From contig OY365809.1 of the NCBI GenBank assembly GCA_959347315.1, forward strand, positions 45,751,447 through 45,815,446: 64,000 nucleotides of DNA. Direction: 5' to 3'. A program made the position numbers and the translations under genes. This DNA comes from Bimastos eiseni. Taxonomy: Eukaryota > Annelida > Clitellata > Crassiclitellata > Lumbricidae. The notes under the pieces were generated by a model. The model did no database searches. It saw nothing but the letters and a program-made list of their open reading frames with translations, and was not told the origin of the DNA. This document shows positions 52,683-64,000 of this stretch, one piece after another; within the stretch, counting starts at the first letter, position 1; the number at the start of each line of letters is the position of its first letter.

Positions 52683-55600
52683 CATAAAAGGCGTTTCATC
52701 TACCTTGCTGAAGTTGATTCCACATCTGAATTTCTTTCTGCATGATTCAGGGAAACAACACCAACATTTGTCGACATAAGAAATGAGGTACTTCGGCTCA
52801 GCATCCTTCGTCTTAGTGTGACCTAAAACAAATACGTAGTATGCAGCATACAATGTACATCCTAGGACATCAAGATTTTTCGAAGAGGCGCTATATCAAG
52901 TTCATTGAAAATAAATCTAATAAACAAGACTGTGTTTCCCAACCTATTTCGACTTTGGGCCACTTTTATTTAATTCGAGAACATGATGGGCCACAAGCTT
53001 AAAAATAATAATTTTTTTATTTTTACAGATTTTTCATTTTAGAATGGAGTCAAACTACACATGGACAATTTCCGGTTTGATCATTTTGGATCAATAACAT
53101 TTATTTGAAGATTAATCAGAAAATATAATAATTTATAATAGAAAGTAATTATTCTATCAAATATTCAGTTCTTGCACATATATTTTTTATATCTTTGATG
53201 GGTAGAGGGCCACCTTTTTAGGCGTGGCGGGCCACCTTTGGCCCGCGCGCCAGGAGTTGGGAATCGATTAAATAAAACATTATCAGACATATATAATCTT
53301 CAGACAGCTTCAAAGCTACTAGCACGATGTCTGTATAATTGTATCTCTGCTAAATACATAGGACCCATCACTTGGAATATGACGGTTTACTATGAAAATG
53401 TAGCAGGAAAAATGTCGCTAAAAATGTCGCAATCAAAATATCACAAATAAAAATATCGCAGGTTGATAATGTCTCACGATGATAATTTCGTCAGTCAAAA
53501 TGTCATAATTAAAAATTGTCGCACGTTAATAATGTCGCCCGATAATGATAGCGTAGGTAAAAATGTCGCATATATATATAAGCTATGCATTATATTCGCT
53601 ATTATAGTTATTTATAATTATATTAATAATTATTTATTTTGCGAATTATGTCTGTTAGTGTATATACCGAACGTTGGTAAGCCGTAGTCTAGGTTTACAC
53701 AGCCATTTTCTTTCAGCTATCATGCTCTCTTAATTTAAAATAGAAGCTGGACTGATCAAAAGAAGTTGGAATCATTAATAGAATTTTGTGCAATTAGACG
53801 CTGTAGTGACTAAAATAATTTTGTTTAGTGAGAAGACGCATTGATGAAAAAACTTGTGGTTAAGTAGGAGCGACATCGATGACGAAAGATATTTTAAGTG
53901 GAAACGGGATCGATAAAAATAATCGTGCTTAAGCCGAAACTGGATTGACACAAAGAGTTATTTTCAACTCGAAGTTAGATAGATGAAGGAAACATTGCTT
54001 AAATGGAAGCTAGATTGACAAAAACAATTTATCTTTAAATGGAAATTGGAACGATGAAAGTGTTATTGCATCACTAGAAGCTGGATGGCTTAAAACATTC
54101 TTATTTCAATAGAGGTTGGATCGATCAAAGTATTTTTGTTGCATAAAACAGAATCTGAAAAGATTAAAACGATTGTTCTTTAAAAAGAAGTTTGACCGAT
54201 GACAGATATATTGCTTAAACAGAAGCGGGATTGATGAAAACAATTCTTCTTTATATAGAAGTTGGATCGATGAAAGTATTATCGCATCACTAGAAGCTGG
54301 GCACATTAAAATGGTTCATCCTTAAGTAGAAGTCGGATCGATGAAAGGACTATTGTTTAAATAGAAGCTGGATTGATGAAAACAATCTGTCCTTAAATAG
54401 AAGTATTAGTCTGTTCAGCTTCTATTCAAGCAATATTTTTGTCATCGATCCAACTTCTATTTTAAGAAGATTTTTTCATCAATTCAACTTCCAGTTGAAC
54501 ATAATTCTTCGTGTCAATCCGGTTTCACCTTAAACACGATTATTTCATCGATCCAGCTTCCACTTAGGCTTAAACTTAACCAGAATTTATTATTGGCCTA
54601 TTCCAGTTACCATAATTTATGCATAAGTGACTTTTTGACTGACGATATTATTCTCGTGCGACATTATTAACGTGCGACATTAGTAATTGCGATATTTTGA
54701 TTGCGACATTTTTATTTGGGACATTTTTCTAGCAACATTTTCATCGGAAACCGACGCAATTACCTGTTAAGAAGCTGACAATGATTCCAACGAAGATTGT
54801 AGTCAACGTCCCCAGAGTCGTGTACCAGAGGTAAGACAGCGTATACAGCTCAACAATGCCAGACCTGTTTAACAAACACCAGGCAGGTTAGACATGGCAT
54901 CATTTCTACATCTCACAAGTTTTCTTGTGATTAAAGATAAGTAGCTTCACGATGTCCGATAACTTCTGAGCTTTTCCTGTATTCGCCACACGAGGCTGTC
55001 TTTATTTCATCGAGCCTGTTCCAAAGTAACAGTTTCTTACAGGTCAGGTGTTCAACTTACAAAAGAGTAATATCAAGAACAAGATCCATTTTGCGTATGC
55101 ATCTCCACAATAAATATTGCGAAGCTGAGCTGCACAATAGATGAAAACTAATGTTTGAGTGACTAATCTTCTAATCTTCAAACTGGAATCCACGATGGAA
55201 GTGAGAGAGGTAAATAAATCGTACACTTCTGGAACTGTTGTGGTAGGTGTAGTGTAGAAGTCGCTGGTGGAATAGGAGTAGTTGGAAGAGGTGGAGTTGT
55301 CCGGAATGAAACCACAGCACTCGACACTGTTTATCATCGGCAGGAAAACTGGTGGCTTTTCCACGTAGGCTCCTATGCTGACCCACATCGGGAAAAGAAA
55401 CCCCGGAATTCCACCAGCCAATGCTCCCTAAAAAAACTACATATCGTCAATAGGCCTCTTTTGCTGTCATATATGTATGATGAGTGTTTCTGTCCAGGAA
55501 CGAAAATTGACGATGACGATAATGGTACTGGGGCTGTTGAAAATAATAGTGACAATAGTGACAATGGTAACAATAATAATAATAATTATAATAATCACGA

Positions 55601-58600
55601 TAATGCTGATGCTGCTGCTGATGATGATAATAATTAAAAAAACAATAATAATAATAATAATTTTAGTAATAATAATTGAGCACTTATACTTCCATCCCAG
55701 AAGACGAGGCTTGACCCTCCACACAAATAATTCGGCACCATGGTTGCAGTTTCTAAGTCCCTGGGGGAACGAAGTACCTCAGGGCAAAAATAATAATATT
55801 AGCAATAAAAATAATAATAAAATAATAATAAAATTAATATAATAGTAATACTACTACTAATAATAATAATAATAATTATAATAAAATTAATAATTATTAT
55901 ATTCTGTCATTCGAAGTAGGTAGGCCTCTGATTACTGAGGTTGTTAAAATCATGACCAAAGACAATGGAACGTTTGGATCGGTTCTAACTCGCAAAGTTC
56001 CTTCCAAACAAAATCGCCACTGAAGGTGATGACAATAATTGCGATTATCTCTACCATCATCACACCATCGCTACTAGTATTAATTGTTTTAGTTCTACAT
56101 GGTAATTAATTCTGGTCATTTTAAAACCAGTTCTAAGGGATTTATAGCTTTATACATGGTTTCCGAGACATTGTTTCTGTGGACAAAATGAGGAAAATAC
56201 TAATTTTTGAGAAACAAGATGTAACCTCTAGAATGTGCGTAAAGAAAGGCAAGGACTACGAAATGTGGAAAACTTACGATCCAGTTGGCCCATGGGAAGA
56301 AGAATCCGAGCATATACATGCCAAATATGGGAGCATTTGCAGCTCCATTGAAAGCAATAGTCATCTGAAAGCAAAGCGTTTAACTTCTCATACTATAACT
56401 ATATTCCATGAACTATAGTGAACTTCTATAATGTGCATTGCTATGCATGATGAATGAGCCAATGATTTACACTTAGCTTTAGAGCAGAGAATAAGATATC
56501 TTAATTTACAAAAGCGTTACGATAGCGATGTTACTCATAGGTCCGATATAAAATTATAAAATCTGATTCTATCTCATCTGATTGGACTTGATTTTGTCGG
56601 TGATAATTGATCTGAATTGGTGGGATCATATTCTTTTCGCGCTGATCGATAGTGAAAGTAATAACTATTCTACAATTACATTTGCCTACTTCTATCTAAC
56701 TAGGATAGAACTTAAGGCATTCCAGACTGAAGGAAAATGTTTCGGCTATGCTGCAATGTAACCGAATTTTGATCAGACCAACATAGTTTACTCCGTTGGA
56801 CTAGAAGCCTACCTGAAGAACTGTTCCACCAACTTGGCTGAAAACGAAGGCCATTCCCATTCCACCACCAGCGAAAACGACGCCTGCAAAGAACAACACC
56901 AAGAAGAATTCCAATACACAGTGGATGCATGCACACAGAGGCAAATTACCTGCTTGCTCTCTTTAATCTCGCGCTTGTTCGTAACTTTATTGCCTCTGAC
57001 ACATCGAGCATCGTTTTTGGACAGTATAGGCCTACAGTCCAAATCAGTACAATAACTGCTTAGTTATTTTCAAGTGTAGCCTTGGGCTCAGTGCTAAATG
57101 GTGAGACGTGGCTCATGTGAAGTGTTTTGACCTACATGTACTCAATCATTCGACCGTCTTCGCTTGTGTAGAGAAAAGTTTGAACAAATAATTTGCAAAG
57201 AAAGATTTTGTATCAGCGTTGTGCTTTAGTCACACTTAAGCAGCAGTGATATCTATAAAGATATAATGCCATGCATCGCTCAGTTGCACAATGTCTGTAA
57301 GTCGGGTAGCATCAATATCTATGCTCTTACTAATTAATTGCTGATTATATACCAATCGTTGTTTGCATAGAAGTTCATAGAAACTACAAATATATATTTT
57401 TAGATCTAACGAGTTGATATGGAGTACATGTCAACAAATTTTCATTACCCCAATAAACTTAGCGGTATAATTAATGGTAAAAGTTTATTGAGCTATTTAT
57501 AATGTGCTACTATAATTTGATGTCCAGACAAGGGCTTAACTTGCTTGCTTTAACCTGACTTAATATAAGGCAAGTAAGTACCAAGAATCTTAGCTGCAAT
57601 TGTGGCAGTCCTGTCTGAGGCTTCTCTCATTGGTCGAAACCTTTTGAAGATGTCTTCCCAGACGACAGTAGCCGTTGCGTTCAACATCGAAGAGACGGTG
57701 CTGAAGACAACACAAACAGATCCTCGATATTAGATAAGACAGACTTTCCTCTCATCAACACTCTGCGTTTATTAACACTCAAAATTCACTGGGAAACGTG
57801 CACAATCTTTTCCGTGTTATCACAAGCAAATTCCCCAGTGAAACGTGACTGAATGTAGTCATTCTATACTAAGTCATGCAATTAACTATAGGCCTAAATA
57901 AAATATTTATTTAAGCTCCCTAGTCTCGTAGTAAACTGTGACTAAATCGCTCTCTTGTCATCCTCACTCCCTGCTGATGTCGTTAGACATGTCTAGGATC
58001 ATTTTGCAAAGGAGCCATTATGCTTCCACGCCGGCTTTTCTCGGTGATTGAAAACATTTTGACGAATAGCTTCCCAGAGTTGTAACTCGGTTATTAGTAC
58101 ATCGCTCAACTAAAAAACCACGTTCCTATACTTGATTTGGCCAAATGGTAACAATTCATCTTAGAACAAAGGAAATCAGTTTACCTGAGAGCACCTGCAA
58201 ATAGAGCGCCAACAAATAGTCCTGGCATTCCTGGTGCAAAATCAAAGATGTCCATGACGAATCTTGGCACCAACTGCAAAAAAGTAACGGGTGTTAAACG
58301 TGAGATAAAATGACTTGCATCTATTACAATTGATTATTTCGGAGCTATTGTTTGATTTGATTCCATTTGATTAATTAACAGCTGTTACATTACCTCAGTT
58401 CCTTTCCGGTTCATCCGGTAACAAACTAAGAATAGATTGATTGATTGATCGATTGATTGATTGATTGATCGATAGATATCTAAGGCAAGATTATCTGACA
58501 GTGGCTTACGTTATATTGATACTGATTAATTGATTTATTTATTGATTGACTGATTTAATCCATATTTTGTTATTGGTTGGTGTTACCTGATTTGGGTCTT

Positions 58601-61600
58601 TTACTCGTCCGCTTGTCAAGGGATCGCACTTCATGGGAGCGTAGTAACCGTACATGACTACCCCGAGTAATGAGCTCAGCGTCAACATGACGAATATGCC
58701 AGGGATGTTGAGCAACAGAGCACTACGAACGAAATAGGAAATAGTTAGACCATACTGGAATTCATTATGCTTAATAAAGCACCAGCTAGATGACTGACTG
58801 ACCGACCGACTGACCGACTGACGGATTGACGGACTGACTGACTGACTGACTAACTAACGGGCGGTCTTGATTAATGACTTAATGAATCTATGGAATTACT
58901 CTGTGTCATTCCATACCATGCAATACAATACAACTGTATTATTATAATATCGCCCTCTTTCTAAAGGGCAGGACTTAATGAACGTATTGAATTAACATAT
59001 TGGATTATACTATGAGCCTTCTAAGGCAAAGTCCAAACATGAAATTACAATCTTAGCTCTCCCAACCAATAGATCTAAAACCATGGGCAATGTATATGTA
59101 TGTATGTATGCATATGAACATTTATATAGCGCCCTACAAGAACCTCATATATATAAAAATACTATATGAGTAACTGACGCACTATGGGCTTATGTGAGCA
59201 TATCAATGAATAAAGCATTTTTCCTAAAATTGTCTTAATGACCGTCAATTTATTAAATTAACTCACAAGACATGGATCACGAGTTAAACTAGTGAAAAAC
59301 AATTAAAATTAAATTAGTTCGTATACGCTGCAAATGAGTCAAGTCTCACCATTTAGACCACTGATCTAAAAGCTGCTCAGGTACATAGCATAAAAGTGAG
59401 GACATGGATCACGAGTTAAATAAACCGTTGAAATTTTGAATTCCTCTTTCATAAAAGTACGTGCAGCAATCGCTTACATCGTGGCTTGTTTCAAGCTTCT
59501 AGTTGATGCATATCTCTGGGTCAATTGTTGATCCACAGAATATGACGGCAACCAATTGATGAAGTTCCCGACCACTAGTGTCCAGAATGTGTGTCTGATG
59601 GTTGGATCCGGGTTGAAACTTCAAAATAACAACACAAACGTCAGAAGAAGAAGAAGATTAGTTGTGATATGATGCTCTGAAGATATTCTTTTTCTATTTG
59701 AATGAAAGGATCTAAGAGGATATTCCAAAAATAAGAGGAATTAACAAGCTAAGTATATCAATCAATCAGTTAAAAGCTTTGTTAATGGCATTCTGTTAAA
59801 GCTAGCCATCATACTTATTGATAGCGGACAGAAGGTTACGGATCTGATCCTAAGGAGTTCTAATAAGGTTGGCTGGTTTCCTACTTGAAGAATTCGATTC
59901 TTCCGCCTTCCTCGGCAGTTTTCCAGACGTTTTCAATTCCTCCAGTTTCAATGCATCCCTGTGGAAATAAACAAGATGTCGATGGCTCGCTTTTGTCAAC
60001 GAGGTAAAATTATTCCTTTGTAGTGCAGTAGTGCACCATGTTGAATTCCTTGTTTTGTATTGTACAGCATAGTGTTGCAGACTGTCGCGTTGTTTCGGAG
60101 TGTGTTGTATCATGGTAGCGTTGGTCTATTGTTTTATTATCCAAAGAAGTGGCCTAGACCGCACATGGACAACAAAATGAGTTGTTTCTTGGCTATAAAG
60201 TGTTGGCGACTTAATTTTTCTCGGTCTAGGCAATCGGGGCGGGGGCCAATTCCCTTCCTCTTTCCACTGACGGTCTATACGGCCAGTATATTTATTACAG
60301 CTGCGTTGGCTGTGGTCACAGATGGAACCTCTAAATCTATCCTACAAGAAATTCTCACCATCACTGGCTGTGAGCCTATGACCTCAGATCCTTTTGATTG
60401 TTCTGTCTCCCTGGACACTTCGAATTAATACGTTCACTAGCAAGCATAGAAACTGTCTGAGCGTAGAACTCACTTGGATGATTGGTGCCACTAGTCCGGT
60501 AACCATGATAGCCGCCTGAAATGCATCCGTCCAAATGACAGCCTTCATACCTCCCTAAATAACGAGAAAATCGGATCATATAACTTAATGGAAATGAGTC
60601 TCAGAAACGAGCTTTTGCACATGCAGATAACATACGAATTTCCCGGCTGTACATAAAGAGTTTGCAAGTGGATGACTTGTGAAGTTTGCGGATTTCCTGT
60701 GTTCTGGCGCAGAGTATTGCTTGCAAACTGCTGCAAAAAGGAAAGCGCTCAGACCAATTGGTCACCATGTCGATCAAATATAGGCTACTTAATTAATCGG
60801 AATTAGTTAGGATTTTGTTAAATGGACTTTATTAATCTAATTTAATTAGAATGCTGTTAGAATTGATTTTATTAATCTTATATAGTTAGAACGTAGTTAG
60901 AATGAACCTAACGTGAACCTCTAATCTGATTTAATTTGAATGCAGTTAGTATAGACTTGATTAATCGGAATCAGTTAGAATATCTTTAGAATGAACTTAA
61001 TCAATAAATATCAGTTAGAATGTATACATTAGACTTCTTACGAGCGTCGTATAGAACACACAGACTAATCCGACGGTGATGATTGACCCCCAGACGGGAA
61101 TTCCAGTCACTGTCAAGTAGAGAACAACACAGCGGTCAACAACAGGTCGACAATACAATGATTTCATGGACGTCGTTGACGCTTCTTCTTTGTTTTTTTT
61201 AATTATTTCTTCAAGACTCAATTGTTCTAGAGAATGACAATGCAAGATTAGGCCTTTATGAGATAATCGAACAGGCGCTATATAAACTTCTCACGCATGC
61301 GGGCTGATGATATATACATTCATGCATTATATATACATATGTGTGTACAGAATTATATTTCTAAGGTCTCATAACACTATAAGCGCTACAACAGCTTTAG
61401 TTTAAACATTTCATTATATATTGGCAACAGAGCTCACGCAAGTGAACAAGCAGATGTCGGCCTCAGACAGCGAGAGAGACTTACAAAGAAATACTTATTC
61501 TCATTACAAACTAGCTCAAGTGCCCGATTTCACCCGTAAGGTATGTAAGGTAATCCTTACAATTCTCAAATGTGTTGAACATTGCTTCCCCATGCTCGCC

Positions 61601-63030
61601 TATAAGGAGGCAAAATAATAGTTATGTGCGAATGACTGGCGACTTAGGGGGGTGTTATCACATTATTTTATATGCCTCTTAATAGTGGAGCATGGAGAAG
61701 GGGTAGCAGTTTTGGGATCGCGAACCCCTATGTTTTTTATCGGCTGCTAAGAAGTATTCGTACAAAATTTGGGAGCAATCGGAAAAATGTTTTTGTGGAA
61801 CATGCATAGTTAGTTACATACTGTTCTTCTTTGTATGCATACATAGTTTGGTGTCGTGGTTTTGAAACATCCAGAAAGAAGTGTGGTAATTGTTGATGGA
61901 ATATGAAATCGTTTGGCTAAGACAAAACAATTTAATATCTTATCAACATGTTCCTGTAAGATCTCTTTCTTAAAACGATGATAGGTAATAATGTGCGAAT
62001 GAGTCATTGAAACTCGATATCAAGAAATCTGCTCAGAGTCACTCTCTGCGCTAGCCTACATGATGTCAAATGTAATTTCAATGAGTGTTAGAACAGTTAG
62101 CAAAACAGAGCACAGTAAGCATAAAGATGGTTCCACCAAACGTGGAACCATCCAACGAACTCAGATGATTTAATGAGAAAATGAAACACGTGTAGGCCTA
62201 CCTTCTGTCAGAGCAGCCGCGGGTGCAAACATAGCAATGCCCATTGAAAGATTCTGTAGCCAAGAAGATATTATTTGTATTGTTATTATAATTATTATTA
62301 TTAACATTAATTATAATAATTATTGGTTATCTTACATGTAGGCTAGAAATGGGCCATTGTTTGGCGCTGTCTTGGCGGTACTGCGCCTACTTATCTGCAG
62401 GAGCTATGTCGCCCTATCACTGCCAGTAGTGGTCGACGACCACTTCACTCTGCAGGTCATGGCGACCTGATCGTCCATTGTGCACGCACTTCTAAAATGA
62501 GGAATCGGGCTTTCTCGGTCGTTGGACCTACCATCTGGAATGGCCTTTCCATAGAGCACAGTCTCCTACCTCAGACCTCCTTATCTTCATTTTACGCCTA
62601 TCTTAAAACTGTCCTTTTCAGGCGAGATTTAGGCCTGGAGCGCCTCTGAGTAGATGTCTTGAAGGGGCGCTATATCAAGTATTTTTGATTGATTGATTAA
62701 TTTCTTGCGCTGCAAATCTCGAGTAGAGTTTATATTTTCACTATCTTCCGTAAAATAATAATAACCACAGCAGCTCTACGTCGTAGCGTTTAGATAATAT
62801 TCAAAAGGAGTTTATACAAATTAATTCCATTTTATTTATTATGATTAGATCGTTTGCTGACTGGTTGGAATTGGTTCATTTATGAGATAATGAATAGACA
62901 TGAATAGGATCAATGCAACTATTACCAACCAATAACAGTATATTGAATAAAAATAGCTTACGTTTTTAATAACGATCATCACGCAAGCGAAAATTCGCAC
63001 GGCTCTAGACTTGTATCGAAGCTCAAAGTA
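52186..63030 (-). CDS. Gene D: SMCT-like sodium:solute symporter, exon 1 outside window
   Basis: Exons 2-16 are present, in transcription order: 63030-62962, 62253-62202, 61109-61042, 60554-60474, 59958-59885, 59618-59478, 58722-58587, 58273-58185, 57700-57582, 56883-56813, 56364-56278, 55427-55225, 54864-54764, 52822-52704, 52452-52186. All are open, phase-consistent and identical in length to gene C exons. The initiating exon is expected beyond base 64000, since in the other copies exon 1 sits 0.5-2.4 kb upstream of exon 2. The protein is very close to gene C and ends ISKL. Intron 14 is enlarged to 1.9 kb by a hAT-like MITE and a foldback element absent from gene C and the pseudogene. Exons 9-10 are nearly identical to gene C through an apparent gene-conversion tract. 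Confidence 0.88.
52931..53267. mobile_element. hAT-like MITE (non-autonomous)
   Basis: The left end reads TGTGTTTCCCAACC followed by TTTGGGCCAC. The right end, complemented, reads TCGATTCCCAACTCCTGGCG with a GGCCCGCC-rich stretch. The TTCCCAAC terminal motif is common in animal hAT elements. Flanking AATAAAC/AATAAAAC could be a worn 8-bp target duplication. Inserted in gene D intron 14; absent from gene C and the truncated copy. Confidence 0.55.
53383..54753. mobile_element. Foldback-type inverted-repeat element, about 1.37 kb
   Basis: The first about 60 bp (CGGTTTACTATGAAAATGTAG, then AAAAATGTCGCAATC) match the complement of the last about 60 bp (CGGTTTCCGATGAAAATGTTG). Subterminal regions carry repeated ATGTCGC motifs. 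The interior has many copies of GAAGCTGGATTGATGAAAAC / GAAGTTGGATCGATGAAAG, which switch orientation near 54405. No coding frame. It lies in gene D intron 14, ending 10 bp from the exon 14 donor. Confidence 0.7.
55555..55905. repeat. AAT-rich compound microsatellite, gene D intron 12
   Basis: Counterpart of the 33.6-34.0 kb tract in the truncated copy, with the same embedded unique block and a net 10-bp length difference. Confidence 0.85.
62355..62700 (+). mobile_element. CR1/L2-like LINE 3' end with intact C-terminal frame, gene D intron 2
   Basis: An open frame ending at the TGA at 62647-62649 reads PTYLQELCRP, ASSGRRPLHSAGHGDLIV and NRAFSVVGPTIWNGLS. It is followed by the GGGGCGCTATATCAAGTA hairpin end and GATT repeats, a complete set of L2-like 3' features. 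Antisense to gene D and less decayed than the other LINE scraps. Confidence 0.8.
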
Positions 63031-63924
63031 CTAAAAAAATTATATACGTACATTTAAGCATACATAGGCCACATACAGGCACACATACATACATACATAC
63101 ATGCACGCATACATATATACATACATATATATATATACATACATACATACATACATACAAAAATGCATGCATAACTGCATATAATGAACACAGAGCCTCC
63201 TTGTAGTTTATCGTAGAGATTAGTCCTTCGTACTTCTTTCACTGATGGACTATGGCCTTAAAAAATTAAAAAAATCTTTTTATCAAACTCCGACAAATGA
63301 GTTGAGTACAGTTCAACGTTGTTGGTCGAGATGATAATCTAGTAAACACAGAATCCTTGAAACAGTCGAATGACGTTGAACCAAAACCATTTCAATCGAG
63401 CTATGGCAATGCTTACTTATTTAAGGTGGGGCCTATAGTACCTCTGCAATGGAGCCTTGAATTGCACCAAATTTCTTAGCTTTATAAAATTATTAGAGCT
63501 TCATATAATTGCGGGTAATGTTCAATAGCTAGAACTATCAGGATATCGGTGATTACACTGACCGTCATGAGTCGAACATTTATTAGTTTTACAGCTTCAG
63601 TAATTATTCGCTGTAACTATATTGGCATGTACGTATGTATGTATGTCTGTGTGAAGCGTAGCTACATCTATGTAGAGTAGTGTCAAGGATCAGCGGCTAT
63701 CTAACCAAAAAAGGACCTAACCAACTGTAACTTTTGAGTTCGGATTTTCATACATACGCACAATGAAAACAGAATTGGTGAGCCAGATAAATCGAAGTAA
63801 GTTCTACAACTAAATTAATTTGGCAAATATGCTGTCGATCAAAACACAAACGAAGAACGGTAAAATCTCAAACACGCAAAACGATCGTTGTGCGAAAAAC
63901 TTACTTCTGCCTTCGACAGATATT

Positions 63925-64000
63925 CCGGGACCCATGGAAGAGAAATTCCGGGTTCTAATGCAGAGAGATTCCGGGCCCATGGGCAGAGAAATTCATGGCC
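63925..64000. repeat. Degenerate ~30-bp repeat GGGCAGAGAAATTCCGGGCC
   Basis: Two to three units at the right edge, in gene D intron 1. A more worn set of the same units is in gene C intron 1 at about 48400-48510, so the repeat predates the C/D duplication. Confidence 0.55.

Overview
This is a 64-kb piece of an AT-rich animal nuclear genome. Coding sequence is split into short exons of about 50-370 bp with GT-AG introns. The introns and spacers carry simple repeats, LINE and SINE fragments and DNA-transposon relics. No rRNA, CRISPR, operon or other prokaryotic feature is visible. The CR1/L2-type LINE fragments, an R4/Dong-like element and tRNA-derived SINEs suggest a marine invertebrate, but the species cannot be named from the sequence alone.

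The window is dominated by a head-to-tail tandem array of one gene family, all on the minus strand. The family is the solute carrier 5 (sodium:solute symporter) family. The best match I recognise is the sodium-coupled monocarboxylate transporter type (SMCT, SLC5A8/SLC5A12-like). Gene A (exons 1-14, about 13.3 kb down to 0.57 kb) runs off the left edge. Gene B (29.1 to 15.7 kb) is complete, with 16 exons and 685 codons. A 3'-only copy of exons 12-16 (34.5 to 31.4 kb) has a stop and frameshifts in exon 14 and is a pseudogene. Gene C (49.2 to 35.9 kb) is complete, with 16 exons and 682 codons. Gene D (exons 2-16, 63.0 to 52.2 kb) has its first exon beyond the right edge. Exon lengths and phases are the same in every copy except exons 1, 13 and 16, so exon borders could be set by aligning the copies with each other.

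Genes C, D and the pseudogene form one subgroup; A and B are more divergent. Sequence has been exchanged between copies. A 698-bp block covering exons 9-10 and all of intron 9 differs at only two bases between C and D. A block of about 1.3 kb is nearly identical between the pseudogene and D. Spacers lie between the genes (13.3-15.7, 29.1-31.4, 34.5-35.9 and 49.2-52.2 kb). They hold SINEs and repeats but no other gene I can support; the 29.1-31.4 and 49.2-52.2 kb spacers are homologous.

Mobile DNA in the introns includes an RLE-type LINE C-terminus embedded in an (AAT)n tract in gene B (18.7-19.7 kb), with a second scrap at 28.1 kb. There are several CR1/L2-like LINE 3' ends, a dimeric tRNA-derived SINE (15.2-15.4 kb), a hAT-like MITE and a 1.4-kb foldback element in gene D intron 14. 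Most long open frames at 10.1-11.8 kb and 45.1-45.6 kb are tandem-repeat artefacts.
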